DNA of 64,000 nt from Aquibacillus albus (GTDB taxonomy: Bacteria; Bacillota; Bacilli; Bacillales; Amphibacillaceae), in contig NZ_JAFBDR010000010.1 of assembly GCF_016908325.1 (NCBI RefSeq), positions 1-64,000 of the forward strand, read 5' to 3'. Position numbers and translations under genes: made by a program. Positions 8,726 through 16,730 of this stretch are shown piece by piece; within the stretch, counting starts at the first letter, position 1, and each line of letters starts with the position of its first letter. Under the pieces are notes generated by a model. That model was given only the letters and a program-made list of their open reading frames with translations, ran no database searches and was not told the DNA's origin.

Positions 8726-9012
8726 GATATTCCACCTAAGTTATATTTTTTAACAACAAGTGTTATGTTCATGTGTTTAATATAATTAAATCTACAAAAA
8801 ATATCAAATTCGTCAAAATGGAATAATATTCCAAAACTAGGATAATAGAAGGAATAAACGTTCAAAAAAAATAGGAATGAAATGACATTCTCATTAACGT
8901 TTCGACACACATATACAATTAACGCAAAAACAGATGTTTGAATTTGTAATATTTATAGGTAAATTTAACCAATTTGAATTGATCGTTTTATAGAACACAA
9001 AAAAAAGGAATA

Positions 9013-10302
9013 CTAGGATTCCATCAAAGGTAGTACGATATTAAAGGTTGTTCCAATCCCCTCCTCACTTTGAATACTAATATTTCCACCATGACTTTTT
9101 ATAATATTAAAAGAAATAATTAATCCTAGTCCTGTTCCATCCTTTTTTGTCGTAAAGAACGGTTGACCAATTTTATTCATCACTTCCTTTGCTATTCCCG
9201 GTCCTTGATCCTTTATGGACATAACCGCAAAGTTGTTTTTCTTTGTCAGTCTAATTGTAATATCACCGTTTTCCATTACTTCAATCGCATTCTTTACAAT
9301 GTTAATGATTACTTGCTTTACTTTTGTATCATCACAATCAATGATCAGCGAGTCATACTCGAAAATAGTTTTAATTTGAATGCTTTTCATTACTGCCTGA
9401 GAATCAAGCAAAATCTTAACATCTTGAATGATATCAATGAGATTATGTTTGTCTCTTTGTTCAGAATTTGGTTTAGCTAACAGTAATAATTCACTTGTAA
9501 TTTGTTGTATCCGCTCAAGCTCTTGTTCTATCACTTGATTAAATTTATCATTCGTACTTTCCTCTTTCATTAGTTGGAAAAAGCCTTTAATTGTTGTTAG
9601 GGGGTTTCTAATTTCATGGCAAATACCAGCTGCAAATTGCCCAGCAAATGTTAATTGTTCTGACCGCAAGCGAATATTTGCTTCTTTTTTTTCTAAGTTA
9701 ATTTGTTCCACAATGGAAGGAGAGGAGCTTGTTTGTTTTTGATAGAGGTTGGAAGGGACAATTGATTCATCCGTCATTAAGTATTCATGAACGGATAGCA
9801 TTTTCATCATGAAAGAAGCTGAAATGTTCTTCCCGTCGTAAGCACACACAGAATATATTTGATATTTGTTAATGTAAGCATCACTATCATATTCGTAGTC
9901 TAATAATTTCTCAATATCTTTTGGCGTGACATGTCCCCATGTCCGAATGGAGCGACTTTTTTTGAGATGAGGCTCTGTAAAGACCTCTAAAACCTCCAAA
10001 TCAGGTGCTCCCGTATCGGAATATGTATGATAAAAGTCATCTGCATTTACAAGTGTTAGATAAGTTAAAGCGGCTTTTGACACTTCCTTTTCACGAAGCC
10101 CCCCTAAAACCATTTCAATCTTTTCATCTGAATCTACAAAAATGACCTGATCGTTATTTTCAATACCTTCTACAATGTAATTAATCGCATTTTTTATATA
10201 TTTTGTTACATCTTCATAAATATATAAAATATGTCCTCCATCAGAAAGACCATTTTGAGTGTTCAATTGAGACTCCTCTGTCTTGTCTTTTAGTGAAACC
10301 AT
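9013..10302 (-). CDS. Sensor histidine kinase with N-terminal MEDS domain
   Basis: A 429-residue soluble kinase. Residues ~15-180 match the MEDS (DcmR-type sensory) domain, for example HILYIYED and the NNDQVIFVDSDEK stretch. Next come a linker, a HisKA box with CHEIRNPLTTIKG (~230), and a HATPase_c domain with N box NIVKNAIE, G1 DQGPGI and G2 GTGLGL. MEDS kinases are widespread in Bacillus and their signals are mostly unknown. ATG at 10302 was chosen because AAGGGG lies eight bases upstream; the ATG at 10344 has no ribosome binding site. No response regulator is adjacent. Confidence 0.9.
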   Translation of the reverse strand: MVSLKDKTEESQLNTQNGLSDGGHILYIYEDVTKYIKNAINYIVEGIENNDQVIFVDSDEKIEMVLGGLREKEVSKAALTYLTLVNADDFYHTYSDTGAPDLEVLEVFTEPHLKKSRSIRTWGHVTPKDIEKLLDYEYDSDAYINKYQIYSVCAYDGKNISASFMMKMLSVHEYLMTDESIVPSNLYQKQTSSSPSIVEQINLEKKEANIRLRSEQLTFAGQFAAGICHEIRNPLTTIKGFFQLMKEESTNDKFNQVIEQELERIQQITSELLLLAKPNSEQRDKHNLIDIIQDVKILLDSQAVMKSIQIKTIFEYDSLIIDCDDTKVKQVIINIVKNAIEVMENGDITIRLTKKNNFAVMSIKDQGPGIAKEVMNKIGQPFFTTKKDGTGLGLIISFNIIKSHGGNISIQSEEGIGTTFNIVLPLMES

Positions 10303-10560
10303 TTTATCTAGCCCCTTCATTATTCGTCTTTTCGTAACAACCATGTAAATAAAATGAAATGATTCGATATTTTTTTGTTAAGTATAACAATTTTATATAA
10401 CTTTTCAAGGCTTGTCTAAGTTTAGAGAATACGGAATGAACAAGCGGTATTTACCTTGTTTAAGAAGTCTTTTGTCTTTTTTGCTGACATTCTATTCTTT
10501 GGGTTGGCAGAAAAAATGAGGAATGATGTGAGATGAAAAAGTAGCAAATGAAAGAGTAGA

Positions 10561-10582
10561 AGGGCTGAATAAAACAGCCCTT
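10561..10582 (-). terminator. Terminator after the cold-shock gene
   Basis: Stem AAGGGCTG / CAGCCCTT downstream of the csp stop codon. The T-run is stronger on the plus strand, so efficiency on the minus strand is uncertain. Confidence 0.55.
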
Positions 10583-10592
10583 TTTCATTTCC

Positions 10593-10793
10593 TTATAATT
10601 TTGTAACATTAGCTGCTTGTGGACCACGTTGACCTTCTTCTATGTCAAAAGAAACCTCTTGCCCCTCTTCTAATGTTTTAAATCCTTCTCCTTCAATAGC
10701 TGAGAAGTGAACAAATACATCGTCGCCACCTTCGCGTTCGATGAATCCAAATCCTTTCTCACTATTAAACCATTTTACTTTTCCTTGTTCCAT
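10593..10793 (-). CDS. CspA-family cold-shock protein
   Basis: A 66-residue single cold-shock domain with RNP1 KGFGFIE (residues ~14-20) and RNP2 VFVHFS (~27-32), the full usual length. Such proteins bind single-stranded RNA and DNA and act as RNA chaperones. It is monocistronic. Its ribosome binding site is TTAGGAGG, and a ~200-nt untranslated or promoter region lies upstream. Orthology to CspB, CspC or CspD cannot be settled from this alone. Confidence 0.96.
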   Translation of the reverse strand: MEQGKVKWFNSEKGFGFIEREGGDDVFVHFSAIEGEGFKTLEEGQEVSFDIEEGQRGPQAANVTKL

Positions 10794-10994
10794 AATTATG
10801 CCTCCTAATTCAACAACTAATTAAAATTGCTTGCAACCCTATATTATCCATAAACATTAGATTTATACATAATTTGAATTTATTTTTAACATAAAAGGAG
10901 CTGATTCCAGAGATAATACCATTGTTGTTATTTTTTGATAGGGCGATATACAAATAAAGCTATACACTAAAATTAGTTCGGTTAGGAGTTTGAC

Positions 10995-11600
10995 ATGCAA
11001 TTTCACTGGAGGATTTTCAGTTACGTTCTAGGTTTACTTATCCTGTCTTTTGGCGTTACCTGTACTATAAAATCGACGATTGGAACAGGGGCTTGGGATG
11101 CATTAAATGTTGGTTTGTCAAAAATATTATTTACTGTTGGTACGTGGGTTATTATCGTAGGTATTATTCTAATCATTATAAACGCTACCATCTTAAAAGC
11201 AAAACCTGATTTTTATGCAATCATTACGATTCTTATTGTTGGACTAGGTGTTGATGGATGGTTGTACCTGTTACAGCCATTCACTCCACAAACGTTTGTA
11301 AGTAAATACGGAACGTTTATTATTGGTTTATTATTTTTAACGTTAGGAATATCGATTTATTTACAAGCCAAATTTGCCCCTGTTCCAATTGATAACCTGA
11401 TGATTGCTATCCACAAACGTTTTGGTGTTCGGATGAGTATTGCAAAGACAATTGGTGAGCTACTAGCATTGACGTTTGCTATATTGTTTAAAGGTCCAAT
11501 TGGAATTGGTACTATTTTGGTTACCATATTAATCGGACCACTGATCCACGTCATCCATCCAAGAATCGAAAAATTAGTTGATAAATTCCAGGAAGTATAA
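10995..11600 (+). CDS. YczE/YitT-type integral membrane protein
   Basis: A 201-residue protein with about five membrane segments. The N-terminal LGLLILSFGVTCTIKSTIG and the GTGAWDALNVGLSK stretch match the YczE-like membrane family. In B. subtilis YczE is needed for post-translational activation of some peptide synthetases, but most members are uncharacterised. TTAGGAG precedes the ATG. It converges on the SbtA-like gene with only 27 bp between stop codons. Confidence 0.75.
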   Translation: MQFHWRIFSYVLGLLILSFGVTCTIKSTIGTGAWDALNVGLSKILFTVGTWVIIVGIILIIINATILKAKPDFYAIITILIVGLGVDGWLYLLQPFTPQTFVSKYGTFIIGLLFLTLGISIYLQAKFAPVPIDNLMIAIHKRFGVRMSIAKTIGELLALTFAILFKGPIGIGTILVTILIGPLIHVIHPRIEKLVDKFQEV

Positions 11601-11627
11601 CCAACACATTATTAATAAAATCTCCCC

Positions 11628-12635
11628 CTATTGTATCCATTGCGCAATCTCATAATAAATTGGTATTCCAATAATGAGATTTAATGGAAATGTAACACCT
11701 AACGCTAATCCCAAATAAATGGATGGATTCGCTTCTGGTACAGAAGTTTTTAATGCGGCAGGAGCAGCGATATAGGAAGCACTACCTGCCAAAACGCCCA
11801 TTAATGTAGTTCCACCTAAGGATAGGCCTACGATATTACCAACAACTATACCTAGGCTTCCAAATAAAAGCGGCGTCAGTAAGCCAAATAGTAGTAATTT
11901 AACACCATACTTTTTAATTTCTGGTAGACGCTGTCCAGCAATTATGCCCATATTCAACAAGAACAATATAAGAACACTCTGATATAAATCAATAAATAGA
12001 GGTTTAACCATTGGCACAGCACGCTCTCCAAGTACTAGACCAATAAATAAACTTCCAATTAATAGCAAAATACTTTTACCAAATAAACTTTCTTTTAATA
12101 CGTCCTTATCAATAAAACGCATAGATCCTGAAATAATCCCCAATCTTTGTGCTGGCACTACTGAAACTGTATTGTTTTTCTCAATAATCTTTAATAACAG
12201 TAGTGATACTAAGATTGCTGGGCTTTCCATTAAAACAACAAGAGCATTCATAAATCCTTCATAGAAAACTCCACTGTTTTCAAGAAAAGCGATTGCGGAT
12301 CCATATGTGACGATACTGATTGATCCATACGTAGCTGCTAATCCAATCGCATTTTTTAAATCCATCTTTAAAAAACGTAAAATAAACAGTGTAATAAGCG
12401 GAATGATCCCACCTAGAAATAACGCACCTAACACAGGTCCAATCACTGAGTCAATCGAGTAGTGGGAAAATTCAATTCCACCCTTTATTCCAATCGCAAT
12501 TAATAAATAAATACTTAAACCTTCACTTAAACCACTTGGAAATTTCAAATCTGATTTAACGATTGCTGCAATAATTCCTAAAACAAAAAACAGCACAACT
12601 GGGGATAACAAATTATCAAGTATAATTTCAGACAT
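11628..12635 (-). CDS. SbtA-like sodium-dependent bicarbonate permease
   Basis: A 335-residue permease with about ten membrane helices, arranged as two related halves, matching the SbtA family (former DUF897). SbtA imports bicarbonate with Na+ in cyanobacteria; the heterotroph branch is presumed similar. The usual PII-like partner SbtB is not adjacent. Instead the next gene upstream on the same strand is a DUF2294/MpsC-like protein, itself linked to inorganic-carbon uptake. AGGAGG lies eight bases before ATG, and a long terminator-like hairpin ends only 27 nt before the start. Confidence 0.87.
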   Translation of the reverse strand: MSEIILDNLLSPVVLFFVLGIIAAIVKSDLKFPSGLSEGLSIYLLIAIGIKGGIEFSHYSIDSVIGPVLGALFLGGIIPLITLFILRFLKMDLKNAIGLAATYGSISIVTYGSAIAFLENSGVFYEGFMNALVVLMESPAILVSLLLLKIIEKNNTVSVVPAQRLGIISGSMRFIDKDVLKESLFGKSILLLIGSLFIGLVLGERAVPMVKPLFIDLYQSVLILFLLNMGIIAGQRLPEIKKYGVKLLLFGLLTPLLFGSLGIVVGNIVGLSLGGTTLMGVLAGSASYIAAPAALKTSVPEANPSIYLGLALGVTFPLNLIIGIPIYYEIAQWIQ

Positions 12636-12655
12636 TTACAGTTCCTCCTTTATGA

Positions 12656-12724
12656 AACTAAAAAAACCGACAACGACAGAATTTTGTTGTCATCAGAGAC
12701 AACAAATCTGCTCATTGTCGGTTT
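12656..12724 (-). promoter_or_regulatory. Terminator-like leader hairpin of the SbtA-like gene
   Basis: On the minus strand an outer stem AAACCGACAA / TTGTCGGTTT encloses a further GTTGTC / GACAAC stem and is followed by TTTTTTTAG. Only 27 nt separate it from the start codon, too little for a promoter, so sbtA transcription must pass through it. It may be an attenuator, or a terminator of the upstream gene with read-through. Confidence 0.7.
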
Positions 12725-12769
12725 AACTTCAACGAACCATTTAAGTTTTTTGAAGCTCTCCCGTTATTT

Positions 12770-12850
12770 ATTAGGCTCTGTTAAAGGTTAGTCTTGATAG
12801 TTAGTATGTTTTTGGTATCAAAAATTCAACACCGAACTTTAACACAGTCA
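12770..12850. repeat. MITE-like remnant with CTTTAACA inverted ends
   Basis: About 80 bp bounded by GGCTCTGTTAAAG at the left and CTTTAACACAGTC at the right, an imperfect inverted repeat, lying between the DUF2294 stop codon and the sbtA leader hairpin. The same end motif recurs at 921-943 and 14241-14269. It encodes nothing. Confidence 0.45.
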
Positions 12851-12851
12851 T

Positions 12852-13217
12852 TTATTCAAAGTGTTTCTCTAGATTATCCTTTAATCTAAATACCATTACT
12901 CGTTCACCTGTCTGTGTGCTGATATCACTAAAAAAGCTTTTCACTCTTACATCAGTTATATTAAAAATAATTTCCTTTAAATCATCGATTCCTGATTCTA
13001 CCAAACTAGACCGATTCCTTTTTATCGACAACAATCCATCTTTGGTTTCACAAACAGAGTATTCAGCAGGAGTTAGCACACCCTGCAAAGAAACAATCAC
13101 CATATCTCGTATTATATCTGTTTTTACGGATACTGATCCTCTACCAAGAAAGTCCTTCTCCCACTGCGTTAAAGACTTGCTGATTTCTGCTTCAACAGAT
13201 CCTTTAGACTTCTCCAT
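12852..13217 (-). CDS. DUF2294 (MpsC/YbcI-like) protein
   Basis: A 121-residue soluble protein filling the DUF2294 domain: FLGRGSVSVKTD near residue 24, a central LQGVLTPAE, and the closing DISTQTGERVMVFRL. Relatives are MpsC in staphylococci and YbcI in B. subtilis, encoded beside the DabA/DabB-type bicarbonate or CO2 uptake system. Here the neighbour is an SbtA-like permease instead, which supports an inorganic-carbon role by inference. Its ribosome binding site is AGGGGGG. A ~197-nt leader separates it from a consensus promoter. Confidence 0.85.
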   Translation of the reverse strand: MEKSKGSVEAEISKSLTQWEKDFLGRGSVSVKTDIIRDMVIVSLQGVLTPAEYSVCETKDGLLSIKRNRSSLVESGIDDLKEIIFNITDVRVKSFFSDISTQTGERVMVFRLKDNLEKHFE

Positions 13218-13231
13218 CGAAGATTCCCCCC

Positions 13232-13281
13232 TAAAAATAAAAGTCGGTATATCTCCACCTAGATAAGAAATATACCGACTT
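13232..13281 (-). promoter_or_regulatory. Terminator-like leader hairpin of the DUF2294 gene
   Basis: On the minus strand AAGTCGGTATAT / ATATACCGACTT forms a 12-bp stem with a 17-nt loop, followed by TTATTTTTA and then the ribosome binding site. It is downstream of the gene's own promoter, so the transcript contains it. An upstream CCGGTAGATAT near 13383-13393 could compete for the 3' arm (inferred antiterminator). Confidence 0.7.
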
Positions 13282-13420
13282 ATTTTTATTCACGCTTCTC
13301 ATTTTTTCCGTCACTTTTTCACGTAGTCAATCAATGAATGGTTAACTATGTGCTAAAGTCTTAGAAACAAGAAGATAAATAAATATCTACCGGATTTATT
13401 CATTTTATAATCTAGAAAGT

Positions 13421-13449
13421 ATTATATCTTTCAGAAAACGACCTGTCAA
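13421..13449 (-). promoter_or_regulatory. Sigma-A promoter for the DUF2294-sbtA unit
   Basis: Consensus TTGACA, 17-nt spacer, TATAAT on the minus strand. The expected transcription start is near 13414, giving a leader of roughly 197 nt. Confidence 0.9.
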
Positions 13450-13484
13450 TAACAATATTTCCCACACACTTTCGTTCACTCTAA

Positions 13485-14075
13485 CTATGGATACCCAATA
13501 TTCCATGTACAAAGACTTGTAAACACCCCAACAAAAATAATGGTTAATGCCGATAGTAACAATGTTTCGGTAGAAAATAGCAATCCACCAATCCCAATAA
13601 TGACAGCATCAATCATAAAAATAATAATACCCACATTAACATGAATTATTTTTGATAAAAGCTGCGCTAATAAATCAGTTCCGCCTGTGCTCGTATCATA
13701 TCGTAGCATGATCCCAATACCTAATCCAATAAAAATTCCCCCAACTATAGAACTAGGGATCGATGCTAGTTTTAGACTTTCAATAAAAGGGTAATGAAGT
13801 GGAGCGAGATAATCAATGGCAAATGATGAAAAAAGCATGCCATGTAAACTATTATAAAAATAATTCCTATGATAAACCCATGCTAATATAAAAATAGGAA
13901 TACTTAACCCAATAATAACCAAACCTGCTTGTACGCCTGTTAGGTACTTTATAATTAAACCAAGGCCAATAATACCACCATCTAGAAGCTTAAATGGAAC
14001 TAAAAAAAAGTTAATACCTACGGACAACATTAAGCTACCTAGGATGATTGAGGTAATTTTTTTAGTGAGAAACAT
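13485..14075 (-). CDS. YitT-family membrane protein lacking the C-terminal DUF2179 domain
   Basis: A 196-residue protein with about five membrane helices and YitT signatures (GGIIGLGLIIKYLTG near residue 33, YDTSTGGTDLLAQLL near 126). Typical YitT proteins are ~280 residues with a cytoplasmic DUF2179 domain, so this is a short, membrane-only form. The reading ends cleanly in WNIGYP with no remnant of the missing domain. The substrate or role is unknown. It is divergent from the antiporter gene. Confidence 0.8.
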   Translation of the reverse strand: MFLTKKITSIILGSLMLSVGINFFLVPFKLLDGGIIGLGLIIKYLTGVQAGLVIIGLSIPIFILAWVYHRNYFYNSLHGMLFSSFAIDYLAPLHYPFIESLKLASIPSSIVGGIFIGLGIGIMLRYDTSTGGTDLLAQLLSKIIHVNVGIIIFMIDAVIIGIGGLLFSTETLLLSALTIIFVGVFTSLCTWNIGYP

Positions 14076-14240
14076 CCCAAATCATCTCCATTATTCTTTC
14101 GGATTTGGACATGTTTCATATATATGTTTGTAGTTAGACAACTTATACTGAATGAAACAAATTTTGTCATCCACGAAGTCAATTTTCTGAAATACTAAAG
14201 TGTTTTTTGCTATAATAAAAATATACTCATTATCAACACT

Positions 14241-14269
14241 ATCCTTTAACAGAGTCATTGTTAAAGGAT
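14241..14269. repeat. CTTTAACA hairpin in the antiporter upstream region
   Basis: Perfect inverted repeat ATCCTTTAACA / TGTTAAAGGAT with a 7-nt loop, about 50 bp before the antiporter start. CTTTAACAGAGTC differs at one base from the right end of the 12770-12850 element, so it may be a member of the same dispersed repeat or an operator. Confidence 0.45.
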
Positions 14270-14317
14270 AAGTACAAGCATTCTTATCATATGTTCTAAT
14301 AGAATAGGTGGCGATAT

Positions 14318-15784
14318 ATGAATACGTTATTAGATGGTACAAGCAACTTATTTTTACTCATTGCTATTTTATTAGTTATCGGTGTTATAACAACAAAATT
14401 TTCCTCACGTCTTGGTTTACCTTCTCTTGTTTTTTATATCATTGTCGGGATGATTCTTTCTCATTTTATTTATTATGATAATACCCATCTCACACAGTTA
14501 TTTGGGATTCTAGCCTTAGTAGTTATTCTATTTGAAGGTGGAATGCAAAGTAATTGGAGACAGACAAGAAAGGTAATTAAACCCTCTTTGTCGTTAGCAA
14601 CGTTAGGCGTTCTAGTAACTACTGTTGTTATTGGAATATGTGCTAAATACATACTTCAGGTTTCATGGCTGGAAGGATTTCTGTTTGGTGCAATTGTAGG
14701 TTCAACAGATGCTGCAGCTGTTTTTGCAGTAATTGGAACGAAAAACGTAAAACGAAAATTAGCTTCTACACTTGAGGCAGAATCAGGAACAAACGACCCG
14801 ATGGCTGTATTTTTAACCATTTCTTTCATTGCATTAATCCAAAACCCAGCTACTAACCTAGTCGGGATAACATTAAGCTTTTTCTGGCAAATGGGAATTG
14901 GCTTGCTGTTAGGAATGGCCATGGGGAAGCTCACAGTTTGGAGTATCAATAAAATCAATCTTGACTCATCTGGGTTATACCCGATATTAGCTCTTGGTTT
15001 TGCAATTTTAACGTATAGTCTAACCTCTTTATTAAATGCCAGTGGCTTCTTAGCAGTATATGCAATGGCAGTATTGGTTGGCAATTCAGAATTAACTTTC
15101 CGGCATTCTATCTTTCGTTTTAACGAAGGGTTTGCATGGATGATGCAAATTCTTATGTTTATATTGCTGGGATTGCTAGTATTTCCGAATCAGCTTTTAA
15201 ATATATTCTGGCAAGGAGTACTTTTATCACTCATTCTCATGTTAATCGCAAGACCAATAGGGGTTTTTCTCAGTACAATAAAAATGGGATTCAACCTGAA
15301 CGAGAAAATCTTTATTTCAAGTGCTGGATTAAAAGGGGCTGTTCCGATTGTTCTGGCCACGTATCCAATGATCGCAGGAATAGAAAACAGCCAATTGCTT
15401 TTTAACGTAGTATTTTTCGTCGTATTAACATCGGCTCTTATCCAAGGGGCATCAATTACTCCCTTAGCTAATCTATTAAGGCTTTCAAATGGAGAAAAAA
15501 TACAATCGCCTCACTCCCTTGAATTAGTTTCGATGGGGAAATCAGCTTCTGAAATACTAGAGATACAAGTGAAAGAAAACGCTGCTGTTATTGGTAAGTC
15601 ATTATTCGAAATTAAATTGCCAAAGCATACATTGATTACTGCTATCATTAGAAACGAAAGTGTACTTACTCCTGGCGGTAAAACGCAGCTAAAACAAGGG
15701 GACATTTTATATGTTCTCGCTCCAAAATCAAAAAGGAAACAGGTACAGCATGTTTTCTTAGGCAATATTGAGGAAAGTAACTAG
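14318..15784 (+). CDS. Potassium/proton antiporter, NhaP2/CvrA type, with TrkA-C domain
   Basis: A 488-residue protein. Residues ~10-390 form a cation/proton exchanger of about 12 helices (GSTDAAAVFAVIG and ESGTNDPMAVFLT are the ion-site signatures) and ~405-485 form an RCK_C/TrkA-C domain. NhaP2-type exporters expel K+ (or Na+) for protons; RCK_C domains of Firmicutes exchangers can bind cyclic-di-AMP, but that is only inferred here. AGGTGG lies six bases before ATG. A strong terminator follows. Confidence 0.9.
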   Translation: MNTLLDGTSNLFLLIAILLVIGVITTKFSSRLGLPSLVFYIIVGMILSHFIYYDNTHLTQLFGILALVVILFEGGMQSNWRQTRKVIKPSLSLATLGVLVTTVVIGICAKYILQVSWLEGFLFGAIVGSTDAAAVFAVIGTKNVKRKLASTLEAESGTNDPMAVFLTISFIALIQNPATNLVGITLSFFWQMGIGLLLGMAMGKLTVWSINKINLDSSGLYPILALGFAILTYSLTSLLNASGFLAVYAMAVLVGNSELTFRHSIFRFNEGFAWMMQILMFILLGLLVFPNQLLNIFWQGVLLSLILMLIARPIGVFLSTIKMGFNLNEKIFISSAGLKGAVPIVLATYPMIAGIENSQLLFNVVFFVVLTSALIQGASITPLANLLRLSNGEKIQSPHSLELVSMGKSASEILEIQVKENAAVIGKSLFEIKLPKHTLITAIIRNESVLTPGGKTQLKQGDILYVLAPKSKRKQVQHVFLGNIEESN

Positions 15785-15824
15785 CGGGTGTCCCACAAGG
15801 TTGGGGCACCCGCTCAAATTTTTT
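15783..15824 (+). terminator. Terminator after the antiporter
   Basis: Stem AGCGGGTG / CACCCGCT followed by a T-run. It belongs to a recurring GCGGGTGTCC-type terminator family in this window (also 34947-34984). Confidence 0.9.
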
Positions 15825-15964
15825 CCAAAATCATGCATGTCTTATATATAAATGGGGTATAGCAAAGATGAAGGTTTCGTATGGTTAAAATCAACTGTTT
15901 TCAAATAAAAAGGAAGATATGCAACCTTATACACCTTGGTTAAGTAAGAATGGAGGTCGTAGTA

Positions 15965-16615
15965 TTGACGGTTAAAAGAACCCCCGAAATATTATTTGAA
16001 CATATTACCCAAGACAATGAAGTAATAAAAGAATTCAAACACCATTCATTGCGAGTGATGTACCTGTCAACAATACTTGCAAAACAAGTTGGACAATATG
16101 ACGAAGATTTAAGAGTAGCGTCTTTACTTCATGACATTGGCAAAATGGGAATAACAAGTCAAATTCTTTTTAAAGAAGGTCGTCTTTCTAGCTTAGAAAA
16201 AACGATTATACAAAGTCATTCCCATGTTGGAAACCTTATTATTCGTAAAGAACTAGGAAAAACTAGGGCTGCAAAATTTGTTAGAGATCACCACGAAAAC
16301 TGGGATGGGACTGGATATCCAAGAGGGATAACAGGGGAGGAAATTTCAATTCAAGGTAGAATCATTCGTATTTGCGATTCTTTTGATGTCATGACTTATG
16401 ATACTAGGAATTACAAACAGACTACTATGACCTATGATAAAGCTTTTCAAGAATTAAAAGAGTGCTCTTGGCAGCAATTTGATGGCAATCTTGTTGAAGC
16501 CTTTATCACAGTGCTTTCAGAGATTGAACTACCTGATTCTTGGTACCATTCATTTGATGCCAATTTTATCGAAAGAATTTACTCTAAAATAGATAATGCT
16601 GATGACTTTCTTTAA
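15965..16615 (+). CDS. Stand-alone HD-GYP domain protein
   Basis: A 216-residue protein that is almost entirely an HD-GYP domain, with HDIGKMG near residue 60, HHENWDGTGYP near 112 and DSFDVMT near 140. All expected catalytic residues are present, so cyclic-di-GMP (or related) phosphodiesterase activity is likely. No sensory domain is attached. Start TTG at 15965 was chosen because GGAGGT at 15952-15957 lies seven bases upstream, whereas the ATG at 15950 overlaps that site. Confidence 0.88.
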   Translation: MTVKRTPEILFEHITQDNEVIKEFKHHSLRVMYLSTILAKQVGQYDEDLRVASLLHDIGKMGITSQILFKEGRLSSLEKTIIQSHSHVGNLIIRKELGKTRAAKFVRDHHENWDGTGYPRGITGEEISIQGRIIRICDSFDVMTYDTRNYKQTTMTYDKAFQELKECSWQQFDGNLVEAFITVLSEIELPDSWYHSFDANFIERIYSKIDNADDFL

Positions 16616-16701
16616 ACATTTCCCTTCCAAATAGAAATGAATTTGAAGAATTGTAATTATATAAATGAAAAACATCCACTTTTCTTATACTTCAGACTAA
16701 A

Positions 16702-16730
16702 AGAAGCAGGCTAAACGCCTGCTTCTTTTT
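16702..16730. terminator. Bidirectional terminator
   Basis: Stem AAGAAGCAGG / CCTGCTTCTT then TTTT, between the convergent HD-GYP and SpoVR genes. Confidence 0.88.

Noticed and set aside
8719-8910. 63-codon ORF upstream of the DUF5317 gene
   Set aside because: It overlaps the DUF5317 start and ribosome binding site, is very rich in Phe/Tyr/Ile as expected from AT-rich noncoding DNA, and lacks its own binding site.
10866-10990. Riboswitch or small gene before the YczE-type gene
   Set aside because: I saw no conserved structure or ORF with a ribosome binding site.
13241-13281. T-box riboswitch for the DUF2294 leader
   Set aside because: AGGTGGAGATATACCG loosely recalls a T-box but has extra bases, and there is no specifier-loop arrangement or aminoacyl-tRNA link.
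14091-14342. 83-codon minus-strand ORF
   Set aside because: It runs through the antiporter promoter, hairpin and start codon; composition is noncoding-like.
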